64,000 nt of DNA, taken from NCBI RefSeq assembly GCF_029168945.1, contig NC_083604.1, forward strand, positions 45,379,686 to 45,443,685, given 5' to 3'. The DNA is from Cannabis sativa (lineage: Eukaryota > Streptophyta > Magnoliopsida > Rosales > Cannabaceae). This document shows, piece by piece, positions 47,494 to 59,381 of this stretch. The notes beneath the pieces are model-generated. The model was not told where the DNA came from and searched no databases. It saw nothing but the letters and a program-made list of their open reading frames with translations. How positions within the stretch are numbered: position 1 is the stretch's first letter; the number at the start of each line of letters is the position of its first letter. The translations under genes and the position numbers were made by a program.

Positions 47494-48615
47494 TTTCTTT
47501 CTTTAGATTAACAATGAGTTTAATGCCTCTCCTCTTATCCATATGTTGCATCCTTGTTTTAAATGTTATTAAATTATAGGTAGTTATCTAGCCAGGAGCC
47601 AGCCATGCAAATGAATCATTTTATTTTTTTGTTTCTTTTTCCCTTTTTTTCCTTTATTATTACTTATAAATGCAGTCTGCAATTTCTTCTACGAAAATTC
47701 AATAACACAACTTGACGATAATTGAGCTGGTCCCTTTTAATTCCTCCTGAGGAAGTAGGTCATAGACTTCTATCGTATTAAATCCCATACCGTTAGAAAT
47801 CGAATTAAACAACGCCACGTTCACTCTAGCGCTTAGGTATGCATAATTTACAGTCACTCCAGGCCACCGTAGCTGTCACAGAGCATAGACTAATAAAACC
47901 ATGTCACGAATTGAAACGAATATTATTTATTTTTTTGAAGTTGGAATTTTTCACCATTTAATTGCCATAAAGGATCATAGTCCCACTGATCTAATAACAG
48001 AGATAATCTCATCCAATTCCAAATATGATAAATTAGTCCAATGACAGTTAAGCTATATAACCAACAATGGTAGACAGATTCAGTAACAATAATACAAACC
48101 GAATCGGTAACACCACCAAATACGAATTAGGTCACGGGAAAGATCATACAAAATAACACAAGCTGAGATTCTAGAAAGACTGGGTGAAAAATGCCATTAT
48201 TACAAAGATCAGCCCAAACAGAAATTAAAAAACTAAACCACAAAAAGCCCCAAACAGCTATCGACACAAAACTTTGATATGAGCCTTTACCAATCCCAAA
48301 CAGAAAGTAAAGATAATATTGTTTTTTAATATATCTGGTTTGATATGAGCCTTTACAAAAAATCAAATAATAAAAATGCCCTTTTGTAAAACAAGAGTGT
48401 AAGTACATATTTTATTATTTATAAACATAATTTACAGAACATCAAACATAATAATTCAGATGCAATCAGTAGGGACAAGTATCATCAAGAGTACAGTATC
48501 AGACGAAGAGTTGAGCAAAAGTGAAAGATAATTCAAAACTCAGACACTATTAAATAAACATGATATGGACAAGAAAGAGTTACATAAGGATCAAATTGGA
48601 GTTTCTCCCTAACCA
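47494..48615. other. Spacer, no gene recognised
   Basis: No coding or RNA feature could be supported. Open frames here lack domains. Confidence 0.4.
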
Positions 48616-49645
48616 TTAATTGCATTTTGAGACTTTGTCCAATGTATCGAAAACGTTTTGTAGAGTTACTTCTTCCACAATTACGACCTTGTCTCTTGAT
48701 TTAGATCCAGCACCAATGGAAACCTGCCTTCTTCTTACCCCTAAAACCTGTAAATTTAGAATAACTTGTGTGAATGAATTCTTTTGTCTAAGAGGCTATG
48801 ACAAAGTTGTGATCCTTGAAACTTTAGCTATTAATCAAATGCCAATTACTTAGAGAAAATAATATATGTTCCACTGAATCTAATTCTCATACCTCTATGT
48901 TACAAAGTCGAATAAATATATAAATAAATAATAATGATATTAAGAAAAAAGAAGAAGGAAGTTATAGATCACTCCATGACAACTCTGATCTTATAAGGCA
49001 GCCATTACGGCCATTTCTAAACTGCAAAGAAAAATTCCAGTCCAATTTGAAAGATCAAAGCCTAGTGCAAACCCCATTATATGATTCACTCTAATTGATT
49101 CAAAATTACCAAAATTCCCAGTTAGATTTTATTTTACTTAACTAAAAAACAAAACTTTCCAACTTTTTTTATAAGATTGAAACACCTGTATTCCTAACAA
49201 ATTGAAATCAAAACAGCAAAAAAAAAAACAAAAAATAGAACATAAATATAATGATCGAATGAAAAACATAAGAAAGACTCACGGAGCTCATATACTCAAG
49301 AAGAGCGGCATTAGCTTCCCCATCCTTGGCAGGGGCATCGATTTGCACACCTAATGCCTCATCGTCAAAACCTTCATCCGAAACAGTGCGAAGAAAATTT
49401 AGAAAATATTGGAGTACATAAACATAAGCATACGCATACATATATACATATACATTTACATAAATAAGAGAAAGACCAGTAATGGAGGCCATTTTGGAGC
49501 CAGGCTTGGCATGGATAGTGATGGCGACGGAGGAGGGAGGGACGCTACGAATACAGGAGGGGAATATAGTGGTCTGATCTGGTTTGGGTGAGGGAACCGA
49601 TAGGGGCTTGTGAGCCTTGGCCTTGCCCTTCTTCGCAGGTGGCAT
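48616..49645 (-). CDS. UPF0235/DUF167 (YggU-type) family protein, three exons
   Basis: Exons on the minus strand are 49645-49477, 49371-49283 and 48747-48616, with GT-AG introns and matching phases (1, then 0), giving 129 residues. The N-terminus is a Lys/Pro-rich extension ([13 protein letters not shown]). The DUF167 fold follows: [57 protein letters not shown], and a C-terminal helix. These are the family hallmarks (KPGSK, AP-DG-AN, G-SR-K). The family is conserved from bacteria to plants; its biochemical role is unknown. The first-intron acceptor is read as GATGAAG before GTTTTGAC. An upstream reading (VSDE) is also open but lacks an AG. A lone extended frame through intron 1 is not the gene. 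Confidence 0.85.
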
Positions 49646-49832
49646 GTCAGTATCTTTCGGCCTACAATTTCGGTGGCGGAACGGGAAATGGCGGGTGGTA
49701 CTTAGTCCAGTTCGTGAGTCGTGATCAAGTGTTTTGTTGGCCCTAGAGTCCAGCACCCAACCCAGGTAAAACCCAAGGAATTATAATAAAAAATTTACAT
49801 TTATAATTTTTTTTACATTTTTAATATATATA

Positions 49833-50215
49833 TTTTTTTTTTTGAAATTAAACTCTTATTAACAAGAATCAGAGTTTAATAAAAATCAATACGAAAAGAT
49901 AAAAAATTATCAATCTAAGCTAATTCATCATCCACCTTAAGTGCATGCACAACTAATTCATGAGAAACAAACATGAACTAGGGATGTCTTAGGAAAACTA
50001 GAAAGCAAACTAGCAAAAAACTGAAAAACCTAGCTCATTACAAAAAAAAAAAAAAAACTAAAAAAACCTAGCTCATTACAAAAGAAAGAGCGTTTTTGAA
50101 CCGCAGAATCCAAAGCTAAACAATCAGACTCCACATAACTAAAAGGAAGAGCTACGTGTGAAACCAATCTAGCACTACTACTAAGGCTAATGCTCCTGCT
50201 TGACTGACTAAGAAG
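49833..50215 (-). pseudogene. 3' fragment of a LINE (RVT_3 RNase H remnant with poly(A))
   Basis: On the minus strand, FSYVESDCLALDSAV (about 50150-50105) and, further on, SHELVVHALKVDDELA (about 49960-49910) match the end of the RVT_3 RNase H of plant LINEs. A poly(A) run follows (T-run at 49833-49843 on the plus strand). Frames are broken. It is 5'-truncated, as most LINE copies are. The flanks 49760-49832 and 50216-50899 hold nothing recognisable. Confidence 0.6.
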
Positions 50216-50898
50216 TAACCAACAAGTTTAGATCTTCTACAATGTGTGAATTTTCCACCTTTGAAGTATAAATAAACAACCTACAAAACACCAAAAAAGA
50301 TAAATGAGGTAAGAATTTAACTTATAAAAAATAAACTAAATTTAAAAACCAAAGTTTCAATATAGCAATTAAAATAAGAAGAAAGACTTATCTGTGATAT
50401 TCATTGATCCTCCAATAAGCTTTAAAGTGTATATCTATACACTTAAAAATAAATAACACAATAAACATAACACAACAAAAATACACTGACAAACTGAGAA
50501 CTTGAGAGAATACTATATCACTCTCTTTACAGTACGAAATAAAATAAAATAAAATATGATGAAAAAGAAAGTTTTGAAAAAATACAAATTATTAAGAATA
50601 GATACTATAAAAAAAATAAATAAATAAAAAAATGTCCCAAAATATAATTCATTAAATGGATATGGTTTCTAAATTAACGTAAATCAAAATGAGTAAAAAA
50701 AATTAATATAATATTTCTTATATTATTGAAATAATAGAATTTTAAAAAGTAGTCATAACAAAAAGTAATGTATTTTTTTTTTAAGAAAAGACAAAAAGTA
50801 ATGTATATAAATATTAATTTATTTTAAAAAAAAAATTAATTTAAGAAATTTTACCAAAAATAGAAAATTAATTGGATAGTAGGATACATTTTAGTTAA

Positions 50899-50899
<1 letters not shown>

Positions 50900-50971
<72 letters not shown>
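50900..50971. repeat. (AAT)n microsatellite, about 24 units
   Basis: An uninterrupted AAT run of about 72 bp. Its length makes it likely to be polymorphic. Confidence 0.95.
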
Positions 50972-50973
<2 letters not shown>

Positions 50974-51206
50974 GCAGTTACAAATTAAGGGAGAGTTTCT
51001 CGCCAAGTCGCCATCACGCATGAAAAGCGGACAACCACTTCAGCCACTTTTCATTTACGTAACCGCCTATGGCAATCAACGACAAACTCAAACCACCTTG
51101 AATCTACCGAAATCTTCTCAACGGTTAAGCTTCGGTCCTTCGTCATCGGTGATGGAGCTTCGGTCCTTCGTTGCTTTGATAACAATTTTATTTGGTGTTA
51201 TGAATA

Positions 51207-51542
51207 ATGTGTGGTTGGCAGATATATGGTTATAGGATGTCATTGTGGGCAGAGCATATGGAAACTATTGACGATTGCTTCACACAACCAGAGAGCATTG
51301 ATTGTGTGAAAAAAGTAAGATCAATGGGGGAAATGAACTGGAAACAGTTTGCTGTAGAAGAGGTAACAGAGATGAGAGGACATCTTCTCAAGTACCCAGT
51401 TGAAGTTGATCGAAAAAGCAAGGGTCATCGGTTCGCGGTTCTGTGCGTTGTGGCGGTGGAGGAGATGGTGTTCAGTGGATCGGAGGATACGACGATTCGG
51501 ATTTGGCGTGGAGAGGAAGGGAACTGTTTACATGAGTGTTAA
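51207..51542 (+). CDS. Chimeric ORF: phospholipase D fragment fused to WD40 fragment
   Basis: An intact 111-residue frame. Residues about 5-72 match the C-terminal part of plant phospholipase D, best the delta type (IYGYRMSLWAEHM, NWKQFAVEEVTEMRGHLLKYPVEVDRK). Residues about 73-111 switch at once to a WD40 repeat segment of the plant type with GHRFAVLCVVAVEEMVFSGSEDTTIRIWR. The phospholipase piece starts right after TTGGCAG, which looks like the 3' splice site of the source gene, so it was copied as DNA. Both source domains are incomplete: no HKD active site, and one blade. A captured-gene chimera, as made by Pack-MULEs or Helitrons, is the best reading. No bounding terminal repeats were established. 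Expression is unknown. Confidence 0.7.
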   Translation: MCGWQIYGYRMSLWAEHMETIDDCFTQPESIDCVKKVRSMGEMNWKQFAVEEVTEMRGHLLKYPVEVDRKSKGHRFAVLCVVAVEEMVFSGSEDTTIRIWRGEEGNCLHEC

Positions 51543-52019
51543 TACAGTGTTATATTAATACAGTGTTATTTTCAATTTAGGTTAATTTATGAAAATATTT
51601 CAAAAATAAGTAAAAATAAAAAAAAAAATTATAAAAACACGATTATACAGAATTTTTAATATTTTTACGAATTTTAAGATTCTATTTACATAAAATATGG
51701 TTTTTTGATGTATTTTTATATTATACTCTTGTTATTTTTTTTTATTATTTGTATATAATTTTTTATATTTGCATGTTGTTAATATGTTGTTATTTTTATG
51801 TGGTTTTTTTTTTTTGTAGTTTTTGTGTTATTTTTATAAACACCATACAAATGTATAAAAAAAAATTCTACTTTTATTTTTGTGATTAAAAAATTTAAAA
51901 ACAAAAGTGTTCCCAAACATCACCTTTGGTTTTTAATTTTTTGATCACCAAAATAAAATAAAATTTGTGTTTTTAAAATTTTGTTTTTAATAAACAAAAA
52001 TGTGTTCTATAACTATTAT
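51543..52019. other. AT-rich spacer, no gene recognised
   Basis: TTAATACAGTGTTAT is repeated in tandem at 51540-51570. Beyond it are poly(A)/poly(T)-rich tracts only. Confidence 0.4.
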
Positions 52020-52308
52020 TGATTGGATTTTTAGCCAACCGACGCGGAGTCGTAATAAATGAGATTTAAACCAAAATCACAATAATAAATGTAGTTAATA
52101 ACACCGGAATTCGCAATAAATGTAAATAAAAGACACTGAAATTTAAAGAGGTTCGGCCCTAGATGTCGGTAATAGCCTACTCCCCTTGAATTTTATTGAT
52201 CTGAATTGCAAAAGTCAAGAACAGGCTCTTGATTGCAAAGAATGAGAAGTGTTTATTTTTCTAAGTGTTTCATATTGCGAATCCCCCTCCCAGGTCATGG
52301 GTGACCCC

Positions 52309-52316
52309 TTATATAG
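52309..52316 (-). promoter_or_regulatory. TATA box of the probable LTR
   Basis: TATATAAG on the minus strand within a GC-richer context. AATAAAA follows at a distance suited to a short R region. Confidence 0.5.
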
Positions 52317-52591
52317 GGAAGGGGGTCGGTGCTTCTCGCTTCAGGAGACGCGACCAACGCAGAACTATCTCAACTGTCTCCTTGATTTTCGGAGGTAGTT
52401 GAAGTCTGATTTTTATGATAATATCCTGCTATTTTCGTGGGTTGACAACTATCTTTGAGCCTTTCATGGGATTTAAACATATGAAGGAGCTACTGATGAC
52501 GAGGGTCACTTATGGGTGTGACATGATCGTCAACCACCTTTGGGGATGAAACCCATACTTGGGGGAAACACCCCCGGGACCCTCATTGAGT

Positions 52592-52862
52592 GGGGTGACA
52601 ACCATCCTCGTTGGGTGACCCCCCGAGACCCAACTAGAGGGGGGTGACAACCACCATCGTTGGGTGACCTCGCAAGACCCGACAAGTTGGGGGTGACAAC
52701 CACCATCGTTGGGTGAGCCCCCCCAAGACCCGACAAGTTGGGGGGTGACAACCACCATCGTTGGGTGAACCTACCAAGACCCGACTTGAAGGGGTGACAA
52801 CCACCATCGTTGGGTGGCCCCCCAAGACCCAACTTGAGGGGGGTGACAACTACCATCATTGT
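52592..52862. repeat. 49-52 bp minisatellite, about 5.5 copies
   Basis: Units contain GGGTGACAACCACCATCGTT followed by GGGTGA, a C-rich run and AAGACCCRAC. Copies differ mainly in the C-run and the ACTTG/AAGTT part. They lie upstream of the TATA box of the LTR, so they are in the U3 position. Open frames through them are repeat translations. Confidence 0.88.
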
Positions 52863-53789
52863 CAGTAGTTATGGTGTAATGTGGATGTCCTCATATACCT
52901 TTGAGAATGTCATTATATCTAAAATGCATGACTTGTATCATGAGGGTGTAGGGGGTGACGGTATACCCCTACACCAACCCTTTGGGAGGTAAGGGGTAGT
53001 AGTATATACCCCCTAGACAAACTTGGAATATGGGTCTGTGGTGATTGTTTATTCCACTCATGAAGGTGTTAGTCCATCGTTTTTCCTTCTCAAAGACGCC
53101 CACCTTACTCAAGCTAGGGGTAAGGGTGATTGTCTGACTTTCATTCTAACGGTCAGACCACCCTTCATGATTAACGGTCATGACTTTACATATTTTTCAT
53201 TAATTTAGTCTTGGTATTTTTGTGCCACGTGTTGCTACTCTTAACACGTCATCGTCGTTAAAATTTGGATAAACATTTGCGCCCCAAGTTTCTAGCGGTA
53301 TGACCATACTGTAGGAACTTTCTTGTGTAGTCTGGGTCTTGCCCTTATTGTTGACGGCTTGGCACCAAAAATACTACACCTATACTAAAATTACATTCCA
53401 AAAATCCAAAAATATTTTTCCCAACCGTTATTTTTTTCACATTTTACAACATATCCCAGTGATAATTTTTCCCTTTACAAGCAAAAATTACAAGAAAAAT
53501 AAATTATTTACAAAAGAAATAATCTAAATATTTACAAAGAAAAAAATTATAATAATCCTTGGAAGCTTTGAGGTCTCCATCTTCATAGTGGGTAGGTTCT
53601 CCACACTTCCTCTTGCAAATTTCGTGCTTGAAATTTGAAATTTGATGAAGTTTTTAGCACTTCTTTTTGGTAGTTTTTTATGGCCGAAAATTGATGTGGT
53701 TGATTGGGATTTTTTTTATTTTTTGATGAAATGTGAGGGTTTGATGCTTGAGTTTTTGTGTAATTTGGAAACTTTGTTGATGATGCTTG

Positions 53790-54620
53790 GAGGGGGGTAT
53801 GAAGCTCGGCCTCCTTTTCTGACCACCACCCTGAGATACCCCTATTGGGGGTCGGGGTATGTACCCCGTGAGTGGGTGTTACCCCATGCCCCGAGCTTGC
53901 ATGTGGCCCTAACCGAGATGGGCCTATGATGATACCCTGAGTTGGGGGTTTTTACCCCGATACTAGGGGGTCGGGGTACACCCCGAGTAAGGCCCTCTTT
54001 TTTTTCCTTGGAAATCTCAAACTGTGGCTTGTTTGATGGTGTTGAGATGGCCACCGTGGCCCGAGATGGGGTTTTGAGCCGGTACCCCGAGACGGAACCT
54101 TGGCCTCACTAAGAAGCCTTGAGTTAGGGGTTGGGGTATGATCCCTATGACTCACCAAATCCTGAGATCACACTTTCACCCGAGACGGGAGTTTGCAGGC
54201 ATTACTTCTAAACCATTTCATGGAGCTCAGGTTACACCATCTCACAACAATCCCGTGACTACATTGAAACTCACAAACACCCCGTACGTACATCCCAAAT
54301 CCATGTACCCCGAGTATGCATCTTCATTTATTTATTTTCCTCATCGTGGGCAAGCTGAGGTTTGCGGTTGGGGGTGTTACCCCGAGACTAACATATGGGG
54401 GTCGGGGTACACCCCCTGAAGCCACCCATGGTGATTGGGGGGTACCACCCCGAGCCTACCTTTGTCTCCTTTTTATATATATATATAGGCTAAGGTGGTT
54501 GGTGTACTAATCCCAAGTGGGGGTCGGGGTGAGTTCCCTCGAGACCACCCTATGGGGGTTCGGGGTGTACCACCTCGAGACCACTCATGGGAGATCGGGG
54601 TGTGATGCTCCGTGACAACC
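53790..54620. repeat. Degenerate G-rich repeat block (GGGGGTCGGGGT boxes)
   Basis: GGGGGTCGGGGT or close variants occur near 53845, 53966, 54126, 54396, 54518, 54555 and 54592, interleaved with CCCCGAG. Spacing is irregular. A short (TA)n run lies near 54474-54487. No ORF was recognised. Several closely spaced G-runs could form quadruplexes. Confidence 0.7.
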
Positions 54621-55659
54621 GTAATGCGGCTTCATGAATTGGAGATGATTGTTTTTTGCCTACCTCTCGAGGTCTTACATATATGCTTCCATATGCTTGT
54701 TTTTTCTTCTCACACTTACTAAAAATTTTAAGTGTGTGATTGCCATTGTTGCTTCCTCCATTTAGCTACATGAATGGTTGTTCCCTCGTTGTAAAATTTT
54801 TTTTGGTTGTGCACTATGAATGTCATAGATGTATACCTTCTTTTTTACTTTGGAGCTATGTGACTCTATTACTATATGCTACTATGTGTTAACTTATCTG
54901 GCATGTACCACACTATGCGTAAGCATTTTTTTATAGTTAACCATGTACCACATATAGGTTGCTCAAGACATTGAGCAATGCACAAACACTTTAGAATTTG
55001 AAAAGAAATTTTCAAAATTGTAAAATCTATTTAAGTGAGCATGTTTTATGCTTACTAGTCCATGTATGAGCGTGTTTGCCCCCCAAGTGACTAAGTAGGT
55101 TTACCTCTTGATCACTTGTTAAGTAATCAGGGCTTTCACATAGGAACTGTTATTGTCACGGGTTTGCCACTATAATTTCATACACTCTTGACCTTAGTTA
55201 GGCTTGCAATTTGATTCAATAACAATCATACAAGTTCCGTCGTTATATGAAAAATAACTTGCAATTTTTTCTTGATGAATAAAATGGGCAAACATGCCTC
55301 ATTACATCAAAAGTGGGCAATTCGTGCCTTTACATTATCAAACTTTGTTGGTAGGTATGACGACCAGCTATGAAAATACACTTTGCGGGTACACCAACCA
55401 GCCTAAGTCATTGCTGAAAAGTAACTTCTATTGGTAGTACTTATATAGGTGCTCTCCATTTTTAATGGCAAGATACTAGTACTAGCTTTTTGTTGGCACT
55501 GTAACATGCTAACTTGTATATTCCAGGTGGGATGAGCTCAACTACTCTATACTCGGTGGTAAGTCATCCTTTGGTAGGATGATGGGTTACCATACCCATA
55601 GGCAAAGACAAGGGAAATGTCGCACGTGGCTGAAGATTGTATCAATTAGAAGGACATAG
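54621..55659. other. Decayed retroelement-like spacer, no domain recognised
   Basis: No coding motif could be supported, although the location between an LTR-like region and gypsy gag suggests element remains. Confidence 0.4.
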
Positions 55660-56058
55660 TCATTCATGAGGATGCTTTGTTTGACTTTTTGTTGTTAATA
55701 AAGTTGTTTCCACAATTATCGTTGTTTGTCCTCTTTCCATTGTTAAAGCCATTTTATTATTACTCCCCTGACCCTGGGAGCCTTGGCCACTAGTGATTGC
55801 TTCGTTTGTGTTCCCCTTAGCTTGGTTGAGGCCTTTGGCGTTCCACTCAGCCTCTTCTAGTTTAATGAACTAATTAGCTCTATCAAGGAAGTCTCTCATA
55901 GTATGGGTTGATTTTCGCCTTGTATCCTTCCACAGCCGACTTCCCACTAGAATGCCCCCAATAATGGCGGCCCACTTGCCATCATCGCTTAGATTTTTTA
56001 CTTTGGTTGCCTCATGTATAAAGCGTTGAATGTAGTCTTTTAGTGGCTCATCAGGCTT
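55660..56058 (-). pseudogene. Gypsy gag fragment (Retrotrans_gag type)
   Basis: Minus-strand frame with EPLKDYIQRFIHEATKV, WKDTRRKSTHTMRDFLDRA and FIKLEEAEW, typical of the capsid part of Ty3-gypsy gag. A TAG interrupts it after DRAN. Upstream it is cut by the solo LTR at 56059; KIKQKP at 57265-57285 continues the frame for a few codons before similarity ends. No pol follows downstream within the window. Confidence 0.75.
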
Positions 56059-57264
56059 TGTTACGAAAATTATTAATTACTACGCAAGTGCACGCAATCA
56101 AGTAGTATACTCATGCAAGTGAGGTCGAACCACAGGAAATTGGATTAATTACTACTAAACTATACTTATAATTCTATTTGGCAAATCAAAAGTATTTATG
56201 ATTGAAAAAGGAAGAAAGAAATTCAAGAAACTTAAAGAAACAAGTGAATATTAATCAAGATGAGAGATTAGGGAGGAGAATCCTGTTGTTAGTTTACCAC
56301 AATCGTTAATGCCTAATTGCTATCCTTTTCTTGAAGTGAATGACAGATTATAAATTAACCTAACTCTTTTCAGATCTTTTTGGTTCTAAATCACATGTTC
56401 TCTAATTAATCTCTTAATTAAACTAACATGAAATCAGCATTAAGCAATAATCTAATTGTCACAAAGGCTATGCAAATACTCTCGTTTCACATCAAAACCT
56501 AGATTATCCAGTTTTAGCATTCTCAATTCTCACTTTTCAGATTTTGAATTGAGATCATAGAACATGTAGAAGGTGATCAAGCTTACACATGGAATTAAGC
56601 ACAAATATAGATAATTTCACAAATCAAGATTGAAGGAATGACAATTAATCATTAACTAGGCAAAACTTAAAACAACATTCATCATCCTCCCTAAATAGGA
56701 GTTTAGTTCAAAACATCCATAATCAAATCCATAATTAACATTGAAACAGAAAATAGCATAGAAAAATTAAAGAGAAGAGAAAGAACTAGTTGAAGCAATT
56801 GATCCGGGTCGCCACAAGTCGCTCTTCTAGCCTCCTCCTTTGTTTGCTAGGGCTCCAAATCTGAATCCTCCCTAATTTTCACGAGCTCTCTCTATTTAAA
56901 CCAAGTCTCATCTTTAAAATTTGTGAAATTACGAAACTGCCCAAAAATCCCGTCACTGGGGTCCCGTCGCGACTGGCAATGCCCCCGTCGCGACGGGGTT
57001 AAACTTTGAAACTTCGAGATTTTCTCTGCCAGTTCCTGTCGCGACTGGCATGTTCCCCGTCGCGACTGGAACAGGCAGCGACACAATTTTTGGTTTCCTT
57101 CTCGATTCTTTCACCATGCGTCCTCAATTCTTGTACATACTTTCTTTAAACACCCGAGGACCTGAAACAAAAGAATCAAGCGTAATATAGCCCTAAAACT
57201 AGAAACAAAGAGTGAAAACTAACCGAAAATATGACCCGAAACTTAGACTAATTTTAGCCTAACA
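56059..57264 (-). mobile_element. Solo LTR inserted in gypsy gag (duplication GGCTT)
   Basis: TGTTACG to CCTAACA, 1,206 bp, flanked by GGCTT at 56054-56058 and 57265-57269. On the minus strand it ends with CCTGTGGTTCGACCTCACTTGC, a common 3' LTR end in plants, and has a TTTAAATAGAGAG promoter-like box near 56890. GTCGCGAC palindromes occur three or four times between 56960 and 57066. No internal region is present. Confidence 0.85.
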
Positions 57265-57285
57265 GGCTTTTGCTTAATTTTTTGT

Positions 57286-58292
57286 CATATTAATATTTTC
57301 ATGGTCAAATTTTTCAAAAATTACTCATTTATTCTTGTAAAATATTATCTTCAAGCCAATTTTTGCTATCTTTATTGCTTAGAATTTTTCTGGAGTTACA
57401 AAATGCACATGCCAAACTTTGTGGTAAGATGGTTGTTAGCACATATTTGCTTAGAAAATTTGCCAAGTTTAAGTATTCATATTTTTGTGAGTGGCGAGAT
57501 TTGAGAAAATAACTTTTGAATTTTCATTGATTTTAAGAAATGGTTATCATTATTTTGGACATGGTACTAGGTTTTGATTGGATGTTGCTTTAAGGGATAA
57601 TCTTTTTATAGACAAATCTTATTAAGGAGCCTTTGTGTAATTATTTTCTTTATGTGCGAAAAAAAAAGAAGAAAAAAAATACAAGCGCAACATTTCCATT
57701 ATTTTATCCAACATGTTGCCTCTTGTTCAAAAGAAAACAAAAAAAAAAGGAAAAGAAAAGAAAAAAAAATTGTTGTATTTTATTTTTCATTTGTTTTAGC
57801 TCCTAGAATAAATGTAAATGATTATCTATTTTTGTTCAAAAATCTCGAAAAGCTGGTTTGTGGTACACTTATGGTGGTTTGTCCAAATAACTCATTACTA
57901 TCTTCGTTTCAATGTTTATTCAAATATTTGTCCTAAATTGATCTATCCATTTTGAGTGCTCAATTTTTAATTTTTAACTCCATGCGTGAAATCCTTAGCC
58001 GTGAATAAATATTTTCAAAAACTTGTGAGGCTAATGGAGTTGAGACTTTTACTTGGTTCATTTTTCGAAAGCTTTTATGTGCTATGATTTGTGGTAAGAA
58101 GGTTCAAGTTTGGTGCACACACTCACAACTCTAGATGTATTCAAGGTAATTTTGTATAGTTCTTATTGGCTTGTTACTAATATTTTTCTTGAATATTTGT
58201 GACATTTTTAAAATTTTGACTTGAAATTATCATGTTGACATTATTTCTTTTCGCTTGAATTGCTAGAGACTAGCAATAAGCTAGTTGGGGGT
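57286..58292 (+). other. 3' noncoding part of a gypsy-like element
   Basis: AT-rich sequence with no domain, ending in the polypurine-like AGTTGGGGGT directly before an LTR start at 58293. Many plant gypsy elements have a long noncoding stretch here. Confidence 0.45.
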
Positions 58293-59381
58293 TGTGATTA
58301 AGGCTCAAATTCATATATTTTAAGGCCTTAATTATGTATACAAAAATAATATAAATTGAATATTTTCATTGTTTTAATTATAAAATTATTTAAGTTGAAA
58401 GTATTTGATTTTTTTTAGTTTTGTGTTAAATATTTGATTTGGAGAAAGAAAGTGGTTTGTATAAAAATTGAGTCCAATTACACAAGCCCATTAATAATAA
58501 ATTATGGACTTTTGTATTGTAGAACACGTGATGAGTAAGTCATCAATCAATGACGCAATGAAAGTGGATACATATGTATCTTTTATTTCAAGAAAAAGAA
58601 GAGCAGTTGTCTCACAATTCAATTACTCCCATTCCCAGCGGTTTCTTCTCCTCCATCACACACTGACGCGCGCGTGGCCCATGAAGCCACCTCTTCCAGC
58701 ATTCTCTTGCGCACGGATCCCACTACCTGATGCATATAACACTACTTTGAGCTTTTTGTGCCATTTATTCCACTAAATGGTACACGAAAATACTATATTT
58801 GAGGAGCAAATTTGCACTATAAAAAGGAACCAAATACAATGTAAAAAAGAATCAGATTTTAGAGGAGAGAAATTCACTTTCTCTTCTTGTTCTCTCTTAT
58901 TACTATTTTATTTTACTTATTTTAGTGACAAAAATAAGTAAACTATTTTAGAAATATTTGTGAGGTTAGAGTGTAGCTTTTGTAATTCTTATTTCTATTA
59001 TTGATATTGATTCTTTTGTGCTTCATCTCCATATCTCATTTTTATTAAATTGTCAAGTTAGAGGTGAAATTCAATTTATGCAAGATTAATTAATTTGCGC
59101 TTTTATTATATATATCTTCCAGTTGTAATTAATGGTGTAGAATTGCAACTGTGTTTTGAATTAATATCGGTATTAGAATAGGATTTGCATAACTACATTT
59201 CTACCTTACCAAACTCTTTATCTGATCAACTTTCTCATCTCATCATTTTTATTATTTTTAGTTCATTCACATTTATATCGTTATCTATTTATATTAATCT
59301 TTAGTGGTAATTTACCTCCCTGTGGATACGACATAGCCCGTTTACTACCGCGACCGCAGTGTAACTAATTGGGCGACATCA
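58293..59381 (+). repeat. Probable gypsy LTR, plus strand (right border approximate)
   Basis: It begins TGTGATTAAGG after a polypurine tract. It contains a CACTATAAAAAGG TATA-type box near 58813-58825 and ends near CTCCCTGTGGATACGAC...GACCGCA, an LTR-end motif common in plants. The border is either 59358 (CA) or 59381 (CATCA). It cuts the gypsy gag-protease fragment on its right. Confidence 0.6.

Larger units (their letters stand above)
52020..54620 (-). repeat. Probable gypsy-type LTR with internal minisatellites (borders uncertain)
   Basis: On the minus strand a TATA box (CCCTATATAAGGGG, 52307-52320) is followed about 110 bases on by AATAAAA (52197-52191) and a GGGCCGAACC block. This is the order of promoter, R and U5 in an LTR. 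Upstream of the TATA box (to the right) lies a long repeat-rich region. The outer ends were not fixed, so the span is approximate. A decayed gypsy gag on the same strand at 55660-56058 fits it as the 3' LTR of a deleted element. Confidence 0.5.

Noticed and set aside
49372..49476. Tyr/Val-rich string [16 protein letters not shown] as a transmembrane part of the UPF0235 protein
   Set aside because: It is a TATATG-repeat intron bounded by GT and AG; removing it restores the family sequence.
52510..52859. Three overlapping minus-strand frames with repeated Trp/Gly/Pro strings
   Set aside because: They are translations of the 49-52 bp minisatellite in different frames.
57652..57936. Lys-rich 94-residue frame
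   Set aside because: It derives from A-rich low-complexity runs (AAAAAGAAG) and has no domain.
58504..58776. 90-residue open frame
   Set aside because: It overlaps the U3 of a probable gypsy LTR and shows no domain.
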